Part shown: in pieces, positions 33,244 to 39,944 of the stretch | Layout: every line of letters begins with the position of its first letter | Numbering within the stretch: the first letter of the stretch is position 1 | DNA from: Actinomycetota bacterium | Lineage (GTDB): Bacteria > Actinomycetota > Thermoleophilia > Miltoncostaeales > Miltoncostaeaceae | Length of the DNA: 64,000 nt | Assembly: GCA_020636905.1 (NCBI GenBank) | Contig: JACJWX010000012.1 | Location: 38,802 to 102,801, forward strand | Reading direction: 5' to 3' | The notes under the pieces: generated by a model | Databases searched by the model: none | Told to the model about the DNA's origin: nothing | What the model saw: only the letters and a program-made list of their open reading frames with translations | Made by a program: the position numbers and the translations under genes

Positions 33244-33948
33244 GTGTCCTTCGCGATTGCCGCCGCCAATGCCCCCCAGGAACCCTCTCGTCGCCTCAGG
33301 GCTGTCGGGCAGTCTCAACCAGAGCATGAGGTTGGTGATCTCATCCTCATCGACCGGGCTCGCAAGGGCGACCCGGCCGCCATGGACCGGCTCATCGATC
33401 GGTACCGGGGGTTCGTGCGACTCAAAGCCTCGTCGTACTTCCTCGCCGGCGGCGAGAGCGACGACCTGATCCAGGAAGGGCTCATCGGCCTCTACAAGGC
33501 CGTGCGCGACTACCGGCACGACAGGGAAGCGTCGTTCCGGTCCTTCGCCGAGCTGTGCGTCACCCGTCAGATCATCACGGCGATCAAGACGGCGGCGCGC
33601 AACAAGCACACTCCGCTGAACACCTACGTGTCGTTCAGCAACTCCCGCGCGGGCAGCACGAACGACCAGGAGATGTCGCTCGCCGAGGTGCTGCCGGACG
33701 ACCCGGCATGGGAGCCGGTCAACCAGGCGATCTCGTCGGAGGAGCTCCGGTCGCTCGTCGGGTGTCTCGGCGAGGTCCTCTCCGACCTCGAGAGCGGCGT
33801 CCTGACGATGTACCTCGAGGGCCGTTCCTACGAGGAGATCGCGGGGCGCCTCGACTGCACCCCGAAGACCGTCGACAACGCCCTGCAGCGGGTGAAGCGC
33901 AAGGTCGCCGCGCACCTTCGCAGCCGCGAGGTCACCGACCTCCGATAG
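33244..33948 (+). CDS. sigH: SigH-like RNA polymerase sigma-70 factor
   Basis: 234 residues from a GTG with GGAG eight bases upstream. Region 2 is visible around DLIQEGLIGLYKAVRDYRHDREASFRSFA and core binding in ITAIKTAARNKHTPLN. Region 4 is SYEEIAGRLDCTPKTVDNALQRVKRK. There is no region 1.1. Sequence and position after cysS-rlmB match the sporulation sigma-H of Firmicutes, but nothing suggests sporulation here. In Thermoleophilia such factors are common with unknown regulons. No anti-sigma gene is adjacent. Confidence 0.88.
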   Translation: MSFAIAAANAPQEPSRRLRAVGQSQPEHEVGDLILIDRARKGDPAAMDRLIDRYRGFVRLKASSYFLAGGESDDLIQEGLIGLYKAVRDYRHDREASFRSFAELCVTRQIITAIKTAARNKHTPLNTYVSFSNSRAGSTNDQEMSLAEVLPDDPAWEPVNQAISSEELRSLVGCLGEVLSDLESGVLTMYLEGRSYEEIAGRLDCTPKTVDNALQRVKRKVAAHLRSREVTDLR

Positions 33949-33955
33949 CGCGACG

Positions 33956-33975
33956 GCGGGCCGCACGCGGCCCGC
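33956..33975 (+). terminator. GC hairpin after the sigma gene
   Basis: 8-bp perfect stem GCGGGCCG/CGGCCCGC with a CACG loop, seven bases after the stop. No U-tract. Confidence 0.5.
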
Positions 33976-34061
33976 GGACCGGGCGTCCCCTTCGGACTGA
34001 GCCGCCTCGCCGCGCCTGTCGCACGTGCCGGAACACCGTTCGTGGCGCGCAACACCGGGTC

Positions 34062-34067
34062 TATACT
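34062..34067 (+). promoter_or_regulatory. Candidate -10 box of pspA
   Basis: TATACT in GGTCTATACTCACC, 36 bases before the pspA TTG start. It is near-consensus for the main sigma factor; the -35 is weak. No sigma-54 element is visible, unlike the enterobacterial psp operon. Confidence 0.45.
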
Positions 34068-34103
34068 CACCCCGTTCCCGTTGACGCTCGGAAGGAGCGG
34101 GCT

Positions 34104-34853
34104 TTGAGCCTGATCGGACGGTTCCTCACGATCTTCAAGGCGAAGATCAGCAAGCTGCTGGATCGCGCGGAGGATCCACGCGAGACGCTCGACTATTCCT
34201 ACGAGAAGCAGCTCGAGATGCTGCAGCAGGTCCGTCGCGGAGTGGCCGACGTCGCCACCAGCAAGAAGCGGCTCGAGCTGCAGGCGAACAAGCTCGAACA
34301 GAGCATCACCAAGCTCGACGCCCAGGCGCGCTCGGCGCTCAGCGCCGGTCGTGAGGATCTGGCCCGGGTGGCGCTCGAGCGCAAGAAGGGCATCCAGGCG
34401 CAGCTCCAGTCACTCGACGAGCAGCGCGCGACGCTGCAGACCGAGCAGGACAAGCTCGTCTCCGCCGAACAGCGGCTCACCGCCAAGGTCGAGGCCTTCC
34501 GCACGCAGAAGGAGACGATCAAGGCGCAGTACTCGGCCGCGGAAGCCCAGACCCGCATCGGCGAGGCCGTGTCGGGCATCTCGGAAGAGATGACCGACAT
34601 CGGCATGGCCATGGATCGCGCGCACAACAAGGTCGAAACCATGCAGGCACGCGCCGGGGCCATCGACGAACTGCTCGAGTCCGGGGCACTCGAGGACCTG
34701 ACCCTCGGTGGCCAGGACTCGATCGACCGCGAGCTGGCCAAGGTCACCGCCGAAGCCGACGTCGACGCGGAGCTCGAGGCGCTCAAGCGCGAGATCGGCG
34801 GCGGTCAGTCGGGCGAGAGCCTCGGATCCGGCGAGACGGGAACGGCCTCATGA
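34104..34853 (+). CDS. pspA: PspA/IM30 (ESCRT-III-like) membrane-stress protein
   Basis: A 249-residue coiled-coil protein that coats and stabilises the inner face of the membrane under stress. It opens with the amphipathic helix LSLIGRFLTIFKAKISKLLD. DPRETLDYSYEKQLEMLQQVRRGVADVATSKKRLE and the long Lys/Glu-rich hairpin helices follow. The start is TTG with GAAGGAG seven bases before. Its stop overlaps pspAA. Actinobacterial PspA is usually linked to PspM or ClgR; here it is linked to PspAA, and pspAB/htpX lie opposite. Confidence 0.92.
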   Translation: MSLIGRFLTIFKAKISKLLDRAEDPRETLDYSYEKQLEMLQQVRRGVADVATSKKRLELQANKLEQSITKLDAQARSALSAGREDLARVALERKKGIQAQLQSLDEQRATLQTEQDKLVSAEQRLTAKVEAFRTQKETIKAQYSAAEAQTRIGEAVSGISEEMTDIGMAMDRAHNKVETMQARAGAIDELLESGALEDLTLGGQDSIDRELAKVTAEADVDAELEALKREIGGGQSGESLGSGETGTAS

Positions 34854-35128
34854 TCGTCCGGGTGCTGGGTGAAGGCCAGTTCCGCCTGGACGACACCGTG
34901 TTCAACGGGGCCAACGCCATCGATGAACGTCTCCAGGCGGCGGTCGAGGCGAACGACGCCGCGGCATTCGATGCCGCGCTGAACGAGCTGGTCGCGCTGA
35001 TCACCGATCAGGGTGAGCGGGTCCCCGACGCCGAGATCGTCCAGTCGGACGCGATCGTGCCCGGTACCGGGACATCGCTCGAGGAGATCCACTCGCTCCT
35101 GGCGGACGACGGGCTGATCCCCGGGTAG
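34850..35128 (+). CDS. pspAA: PspA-associated protein PspAA
   Basis: 92 residues, the PspAA domain family always linked to PspA. The order is beta-rich start MIVRVLGEGQFRLDD, helix AIDERLQAAVEAND and tail SLEEIHSLLADDGLIPG. ATGA overlap with pspA. The domain is thought to tether partners to PspA assemblies, but its biochemistry is unsettled. Confidence 0.88.
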   Translation: MIVRVLGEGQFRLDDTVFNGANAIDERLQAAVEANDAAAFDAALNELVALITDQGERVPDAEIVQSDAIVPGTGTSLEEIHSLLADDGLIPG

Positions 35129-35138
35129 TCGCCGGACC

Positions 35139-35165
35139 GGTGGAGGCCACTCCACCGTAACTTTT
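35139..35165 (+). terminator. Terminator after pspAA
   Basis: 7-bp perfect stem GGTGGAG/CTCCACC with a GCCA loop, ten bases after the stop, then GTAACTTTTTG. The U-run begins four bases below the stem. Confidence 0.7.
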
Positions 35166-35173
35166 TGCCGTTT

Positions 35174-35213
35174 TGGTTGGTCGTGGGAGGTGAACGCCCC
35201 CACCGACCAACCA
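35174..35213. repeat. 10-bp inverted repeat before the small membrane gene
   Basis: TGGTTGGTCG at 35174-35183 and its perfect complement at 35204-35213, separated by 20 bases that include GGGAGGTG. The ATG of the membrane protein follows 15 bases later, so the folded RNA could affect its translation, or the arms could bind a regulator. Confidence 0.45.
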
Positions 35214-35227
35214 GGACGGAGCAGCAC

Positions 35228-35659
35228 ATGGCCAGTGGATCGGGCTTGGTGGATCGCCTCTTCGGCGCGATGGGGGGCACGATCGGGGCGCTTGCCGCCG
35301 TCGAGCTGCGGTTGGTCCTCGCCACGCTGATTCTTGGTGCGGTCGCGGCGCTGATCACGGCGTGCGGCGCGGCGCTCCGCGCCGGTGTCGACACCTCCGA
35401 CCGGCTTCGACCCGTTGCGGTGCTGGCGATGGTCGTCGTCGCCGCCGCCGGAGGAACCGCGGCGCTGCAGGTCGTCGACGCGCCGGGAACGGTCGTCCGT
35501 GCCGTTCAGGGCGTGGTTGGCGCCGCCGTGGTGGTGGGCCTGGTCGCCGGCTTCACGACCCTGTGGGTGCCGGGGCGGTCAGGCGCCGAGAACCGGGGCG
35601 CCCCAGACCGGGAACCACCGCTCGAGTTCGGGTTCCATTCGAAGCTCCGCCGCCAGTGA
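35228..35659 (+). CDS. Small three-helix membrane protein in the psp cluster
   Basis: 143 residues, unrecognised. Three hydrophobic helices are evident: LRLVLATLILGAVAALITACGAAL, RPVAVLAMVVVAAAGGTAAL and VVRAVQGVVGAAVVVGLVAGFTTLW. The Arg/Pro/Glu-rich tail (about the last 27 residues) is encoded antisense to the conserved C-terminus of pspAB, an 81-bp convergent overlap. Position between pspAA and pspAB suggests a membrane partner of the PspA system, comparable in role to PspM or PspB/C (inference only). The tail may not matter functionally. Confidence 0.62.
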   Translation: MASGSGLVDRLFGAMGGTIGALAAVELRLVLATLILGAVAALITACGAALRAGVDTSDRLRPVAVLAMVVVAAAGGTAALQVVDAPGTVVRAVQGVVGAAVVVGLVAGFTTLWVPGRSGAENRGAPDREPPLEFGFHSKLRRQ

Positions 35660-36148
35660 CGCACGAAGCCGCAGCTCGGTGGCAGTGTCGCGCGATCCGT
35701 CGCGGGGAACGAACGGATAGAAGGTTCCCCGCTTGTAGCTGTAGACCAGCAGCACCGGGCCGTCGTCCGCCTCGAAGGCGAACACCGAGCACAGCAACTG
35801 GGACGAGAACCCGGCGTCGACCATGACGCGGTTGACGGCATGGATCCTGACCACGAGATCGGTGAGTGACTCGTCGTCGATGACCAGCCACGAGAATCCG
35901 AACTCGTCGTCCACCCGCCGTGCGGCGGCGCCCGTGTCGAGATCGAGGTCGACCAGCTGCTCGATGTCGTCGAGCACCGCGGCGAAGCTGGCCATCTCGA
36001 CCGGTTTGAAACACACGCCGCCGCGGCCGGTGGCTTCGAGCCCGAGGTTGATCTCCAACGTCGATTCGGCCGTGGAGACGCCGAACAACGCGTCGAGGTC
36101 GGCGCGGGGAATGCGTCGTTCGCCGCGAAGGATGTCGAAGATACCCAT
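35579..36148 (-). CDS. pspAB: PspA-associated protein PspAB
   Basis: 189 residues of the PspAB family, found with PspA and HtpX in Actinobacteria and archaea. Recognisable blocks: MGIFDILRGE at the start, LDALFGVSTAESTLE, GGVCFKPVEMASFAAVLDD, FGFSWLVIDDE, HAVNRVMVDAGFSSQLLCSVFAFE, YSYKRGTFYPFVP and WFPVWGAPVLG at the end. Function unknown; its genetic link with the HtpX protease suggests regulation of membrane quality control. It follows htpX by two bases. Confidence 0.88.
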   Translation of the reverse strand: MGIFDILRGERRIPRADLDALFGVSTAESTLEINLGLEATGRGGVCFKPVEMASFAAVLDDIEQLVDLDLDTGAAARRVDDEFGFSWLVIDDESLTDLVVRIHAVNRVMVDAGFSSQLLCSVFAFEADDGPVLLVYSYKRGTFYPFVPRDGSRDTATELRLRASLAAELRMEPELERWFPVWGAPVLGA

Positions 36149-36150
36149 GG

Positions 36151-37053
36151 TCAGCCCACCCTGGGGGCGCGTCGATCGATCTGTGCCTGCATGTCCATGA
36201 GCCGGGCGACGCGTGCTTCGGTCGGAGGGTGTGTGGCGAAGAGGCTCGAGATGGACAACCCTTTCGCGGACACCGGAAGAATGAAGAACGCGTTCATCGG
36301 CTCCGCGGCCCGGAGGTCGCGGTCCGGAATCCGGCTCATCTCACCAGACACCTTCAACAGGGCCGAGGCAAGCTGGCTGGGTGCCCCGGTGATGCTCGCC
36401 GCGCCACGGTCGGCGGCGTACTCGCGGTACCGGGAGAGCGCGCGGAGCAGGATGTAGGACAGCGCGTAGGTGACGGCGCTCGCCACGAGCACCACCACCA
36501 AGACCGCCGCCGTGTTGCCGCGTCCGCTGCGGGCGTAGAGGCCCATGCGGATGAGCAGGCCCGCGACGGTGGCGAGGAACGAGGCGACGGTCATGACGAC
36601 CACGTCCCGATTGATGATGTGCGTCAGCTCGTGGGCGAGGACGCCCTCCAGCTCCTCCTGATCGAGCCGTTCGAGCAGGCCGGTCGTCACACAGATGGTC
36701 GCCCGCTTCTGGCTCCGTCCAGCGGCGAAGGCATTCGGCACATCCATACGTGAGACGGCGACCTGCGGCTTGGCGACGTCAGCGAGCTGGCAGAGACGAT
36801 CGATCGTGGTGTGGAGCCGCGGTTCCTCCTGCGGTTCGACCACACGGGCTCCGACGCTGCGCAGGGCGAGGCGATCGGAGAACATCAGCTGCACGAACGC
36901 CACGCCGGCGGCGATGACCACCACGACCACGGCACTGGCACCGGTCGCGATAATGACCGCCATGAATACGACGTACAGCAGGCCCAGGCCGAAGATGGTC
37001 AATCCCATGCGGGCGATCAGGCCCCGGTCGCGCCCATGCCAATGCTGTTCCAC
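36151..37053 (-). CDS. htpX: HtpX-like membrane zinc metalloprotease
   Basis: 300 residues. Two membrane helices (about 17-35 and 37-55) lead to an M48 peptidase domain with HELTH (LAHELTHIINRDV) and the third ligand Glu in SRYREYAADRGA. Two further helices lie between them. HtpX degrades damaged membrane proteins alongside FtsH. The GTG start has GGAG seven bases upstream. pspAB is co-transcribed, and both face the pspA-pspAA-membrane gene unit. Confidence 0.92.
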   Translation of the reverse strand: MEQHWHGRDRGLIARMGLTIFGLGLLYVVFMAVIIATGASAVVVVVIAAGVAFVQLMFSDRLALRSVGARVVEPQEEPRLHTTIDRLCQLADVAKPQVAVSRMDVPNAFAAGRSQKRATICVTTGLLERLDQEELEGVLAHELTHIINRDVVVMTVASFLATVAGLLIRMGLYARSGRGNTAAVLVVVLVASAVTYALSYILLRALSRYREYAADRGAASITGAPSQLASALLKVSGEMSRIPDRDLRAAEPMNAFFILPVSAKGLSISSLFATHPPTEARVARLMDMQAQIDRRAPRVG

Positions 37054-37112
37054 GCCATGCTCCAGCGCCGCCGACGGACCCGATGATACGGGTCCGGGGA
37101 ACCGGTGAGGTG

Positions 37113-37514
37113 ATGCGACGTTTCGGTATGCCCGTCTCGAGCGTCGCCTGGATCTTCATCGCGCCGCTCGCCCCGCGGGGCGGGTCGGTCACGGTTGGCG
37201 ACGGTACGCTCACGATCCGCGCGGGCCTGCTCGGACGCGCCTCCGTGCCGCTCGATCGTATTGACGCCGTGGCGACGATGGCCTGGCCATGGTGGTGGGG
37301 GTTCGGTGCCCGAATCGTCCGGCGCGCGGTGGCCTTCGTGTTCTCGAGCGGGCCCGCGGTGCGGATCGACCTGGTCGAGCCCGTCCGGGTGCGGGCGCCG
37401 TTCGGGTGGAGAACCTCAACCCTGATCGTGCGGGTCGACGACCCCGCAGCGCTGGTCAGCGTCCTCAGGAAATGTCCACGCGACGACCCGGAACCCGGGT
37501 CGTCCGCGAGCTGA
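37113..37514 (+). CDS. Small hypothetical protein, PH-like fold possible
   Basis: 133 residues from an ATG with GTGAGG just upstream; an ATG 30 bases earlier lacks a ribosome site. It is mainly beta-strand (SVTVGDGTLTIRAGLLGRASVPLDRIDAVA), with a tryptophan-rich patch MAWPWWWGFGARIVRRAVAF and VRVDDPAALVSVLRK at the end. The pattern resembles small PH-like proteins of Actinobacteria that I cannot name. It diverges from htpX. Confidence 0.6.
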   Translation: MRRFGMPVSSVAWIFIAPLAPRGGSVTVGDGTLTIRAGLLGRASVPLDRIDAVATMAWPWWWGFGARIVRRAVAFVFSSGPAVRIDLVEPVRVRAPFGWRTSTLIVRVDDPAALVSVLRKCPRDDPEPGSSAS

Positions 37515-37550
37515 TCACGACCCCCGGCCAGGGGGTCGGCGGTCGAGCGC

Positions 37551-37901
37551 CTAGACGGGCTCCATGAGCACGATCTGGTTTCCGTCCGGATCGTAGATGT
37601 CGACCATCCGTGCCCCGCCCAGATCGTCGATGCTGCCCACCACCGTCCCACCCTCGCGGAGACTCGCCGCCAGCTCGTCCAGTCCTTCGGCACGGAGGAC
37701 CACGGTGGCGCCCCCACGCTGCGGCGCAACGGCGAGCTCGCCCGAGAGGGAGAGCGTGAGCGGCCCGGCCGCGAACTCCGCCCAGTCGTTGCCTTCGCGG
37801 CGTTGCAGTTCGAGACCGAGGGCATCCCGGTAGAACTCAACGGCCCGCTCCATGTTGCAGACCTGGTAGAAGACCGTGTCGATCCCGCTGATGGCGCCCA
37901 T
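37551..37901 (-). CDS. VOC-superfamily (glyoxalase-like) protein
   Basis: 116 residues with the VOC pattern: GIDTVFYQVCNMERAVEFYRDALGLE in the first module and ARMVDIYDPDGNQIVLMEPV in the second, plus AEFAAGPLTLSL between them. Enzyme activity is unknown. The ATG is preceded by GGAG. A short dyad (CGGATCC/GGATCCG) lies about 30-45 bases upstream. Confidence 0.82.
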   Translation of the reverse strand: MGAISGIDTVFYQVCNMERAVEFYRDALGLELQRREGNDWAEFAAGPLTLSLSGELAVAPQRGGATVVLRAEGLDELAASLREGGTVVGSIDDLGGARMVDIYDPDGNQIVLMEPV

Positions 37902-37928
37902 CTGCCGCTCCAGTCTGGTGTGGGTGAC

Positions 37929-37947
37929 GGATCCTAACGGGATCCGA
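37929..37947 (-). promoter_or_regulatory. Dyad upstream of the VOC gene
   Basis: CGGATCC-taacg-GGATCCG, a 7-bp inverted repeat placed 28 bases before the VOC start codon. The position fits an operator overlapping a promoter. No regulator gene is adjacent. Confidence 0.35.
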
Positions 37948-38044
37948 GGCACGGAGCGTCGCGGCGGGCGGCGGTCACACACGCGACGGGTGACGTCGCG
38001 GGCCGCGCGGGCGGGTCAGTCAGGAACCCGCAGAAGGAATGGAG

Positions 38045-38092
38045 GTTCCCCGGCCACCCTCACCGAAACGGGGGCGAGGGTGGCGCCGGGAA
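38045..38092. terminator. Long imperfect hairpin
   Basis: GTTCCC-CGG-CCACCCTC pairs with GAGGGTGGCGCCGGGAAC, about 17 bp with one small bulge, around a 14-base loop. It lies 16 bases after the stop of the minus-strand pseudo-receiver gene and would terminate that transcript; a plus-strand function is also possible. No U-tract on either side. Confidence 0.55.
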
Positions 38093-38107
38093 CTCAACCA
38101 TTCGGCA

Positions 38108-38530
38108 CTACTGGGCGGCTGCGGCCCGGACCGTCGGGGCGGTCCATCCGGCTTCGCGGCCGGCGCTGGTGCGCGGGCGGCTGAAGGCCGCGGCGAGCGT
38201 CAGCGCGACGCGGTAGCCCGAGTCGTCTTCCGCCCCGGTCAGCAGCAGGGTGCCGGCGGGCCGCGAGGACAGCGTCGAGATCATCTGCCGCGGACGGTCG
38301 GCGACCAGGATGAGCGGACGCTCATCGTCGAGGAGTTCCTCGGTGAGGGCCTCGAGGTGCGCCGTGTCATCGCGCAGGTCCACCATGACGACGTCGCCGG
38401 TGGCGGGCAGGTTCTCGACAGCCTCGGGGTCGATGGCGGTCGACTCATGTCCGAGGCGGCGAACCGTCGCCTCGAGTGTGGTGCGCTGGACGCCTTCGGC
38501 GCCCAAAACCACGATGTCAAAAGCACTCAT
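38108..38530 (-). CDS. Receiver-like (pseudo-receiver) protein of unknown function
   Basis: 140 residues. The alternating strands FDIVVLGAEG, DVVMVDLRDD, PLILVADRP and GTLLLTGAED resemble a CheY fold. An Asp sits at the expected phosphoacceptor place (VMVDLRDD). The N-terminal acidic pair and the conserved Lys are not recognisable, so phosphorylation is doubtful. The family is unrecognised. It lies downstream of the Thr/Pro-rich surface protein on the same strand, 107 bp away. Confidence 0.55.
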   Translation of the reverse strand: MSAFDIVVLGAEGVQRTTLEATVRRLGHESTAIDPEAVENLPATGDVVMVDLRDDTAHLEALTEELLDDERPLILVADRPRQMISTLSSRPAGTLLLTGAEDDSGYRVALTLAAAFSRPRTSAGREAGWTAPTVRAAAAQ

Positions 38531-38637
38531 TTTGATCCATATCCCTTGAACGGAGGAGGTGCGTCACGACGCGTCTGCGTGGTGACACCAGGCCGTGGTG
38601 GCCGACGTGCGGGCGCACGTCGGCTGGGGATGCGGAT

Positions 38638-39771
38638 CTATCCAGGTCTGAGTGCGACCGGGTTGAACCCGGAGGGACCGGCACCGCGTTCGGCGACGAT
38701 GGTCGCCAGATGGAGCCGGGGAATGCGAGGCGTGAAGATTGCGGCCAGCAGGGCGAGCGGGAACAGCAGCATCACGACGCCGGACGACGGCGAGGTGCCG
38801 CCGGGGACGATGTACGCAGCGAGCATTTCGAGCACGCTGTGCGGCTCGACGCTCGCGCTGACGACCAGCCCTTCGCGGTCGAGCGTGACACCGGGCATCG
38901 CGCTGGCTCCGCGGGGGGCCTCGGTGGCTTTCTCGGCGATGACCGGTTCGGCCGGCTTGGTGGGGCTGATCGCGTTCTGCTCGCGGGCGGCGCGGACGAC
39001 GTCCGGCGTCGCCTGACCGGCGAAGGTCGTGGGCGTCGCGAGGGCATCGACCTCGCGCGCGGCGCGCTTGCCGGGGGCGGCGGGAGCCTCAGGGCGTGTC
39101 GCCGCCTGCTTGGAAATCGTTGGGGGGACCGCGTCGGCGGCTGCCGGCGGCGCGGGCGTCCCGGTCTTGACCGGATCAATGTCGACCACCGGTGTGGTGA
39201 CGGCCGGTGCCGGGGTGACCGCGGAGGACACACGCGGCGTGACGGGGGCGACCAGCGTGTCCGGACCGGCGGGAATCTTGAGGGCGTCGGCCGTGTTGGT
39301 CGGCGCCGTGGCCGACGGCGCGGTCGGCGAGGTCGTGTCAGCGGTCGTGCCGGGCGTCGTCACCGCAGGGGTGTCGGGCGCCGCGGGAGCCGTGGGATCG
39401 ACCAATGCCGTGGTGTCGTCGACCACCGGAGTGTCGACCGGCGCCACGATCTGGCCGCCGTCGGCGGGAGCCGTGGCGTCGCTCGCCGGGGGCGTCGTCC
39501 CGGCCTCGATGGGTTGCGGCGCCGGCACGGTGGTGTCGCTCGCCGGGGGCGTCGTGACCGTGGTGGCCTGCAGCGGTTCCGGTGCCGTCGCCGTGGTGCT
39601 CAGCGTCTGTTCGGTCGTCGTCGTGTCCGTGGGGACGGTGGCGACGGTCTGCCCAACCGCGGCGCTGGTCACGCCGAACGATGCGGCAAGGGCCAGCAGC
39701 AGTGCGCTCAGGCGCACACTGCGGGCGATGCGGCGAGTTGTGGGGAGGGCACGATCCAAAACGTCAGCCAT
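38638..39771 (-). CDS. Long Thr/Pro/Ala-rich extracytoplasmic protein with C-terminal anchor
   Basis: About 377 residues. An N-terminal signal segment (RLSALLLALAASFGVTSAAVGQ) is followed by some 200 residues of low-complexity Thr/Pro/Ala/Asp sequence containing repeats such as TTPPASDTT and TTPPASDAT. A more ordered region (EVDALATPTTFAGQATPDVVRAAREQ) and a C-terminal hydrophobic helix (GVVMLLFPLALLAAIFTPR) follow. The architecture fits a wall-spanning stalk. No catalytic motif is seen. The ATG is chosen over a TTG seven codons upstream. Confidence 0.6.
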   Translation of the reverse strand: MADVLDRALPTTRRIARSVRLSALLLALAASFGVTSAAVGQTVATVPTDTTTTEQTLSTTATAPEPLQATTVTTPPASDTTVPAPQPIEAGTTPPASDATAPADGGQIVAPVDTPVVDDTTALVDPTAPAAPDTPAVTTPGTTADTTSPTAPSATAPTNTADALKIPAGPDTLVAPVTPRVSSAVTPAPAVTTPVVDIDPVKTGTPAPPAAADAVPPTISKQAATRPEAPAAPGKRAAREVDALATPTTFAGQATPDVVRAAREQNAISPTKPAEPVIAEKATEAPRGASAMPGVTLDREGLVVSASVEPHSVLEMLAAYIVPGGTSPSSGVVMLLFPLALLAAIFTPRIPRLHLATIVAERGAGPSGFNPVALRPG

Positions 39772-39944
39772 TCGCTCGAATAGGCCATGCAACCCTATAC
39801 GGAGGTTGCGTCGAGGAGAAGTGCCTGCACGTCATTCGGATGGTTGATCGGCGAAGATCCCCCATTCGGGGGAAGGGAACACCCGGCGAGGTGAGTTCTT
39901 CGCGCGCCGAGAAGGCATCCGAACCGCGGGGCTAGCCTCTTCCG

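Noticed and set aside
33549..34103. N-terminal extension of pspA
   Set aside because: It is out of frame over the sigma gene and lacks homology; the TTG with GAAGGAG gives the standard PspA start.
37902..38107. Possible second riboswitch in a structured gap
   Set aside because: A long hairpin is present, but I could not match the conserved cores of c-di-AMP, c-di-GMP, cobalamin, TPP or SAM classes.
38710..39847. Plus-strand Gly/Arg- or Val/Ala-rich frames opposite the Thr/Pro-rich gene
   Set aside because: Low-complexity shadows of the repetitive minus-strand gene, which has a signal peptide and a C-terminal membrane helix.
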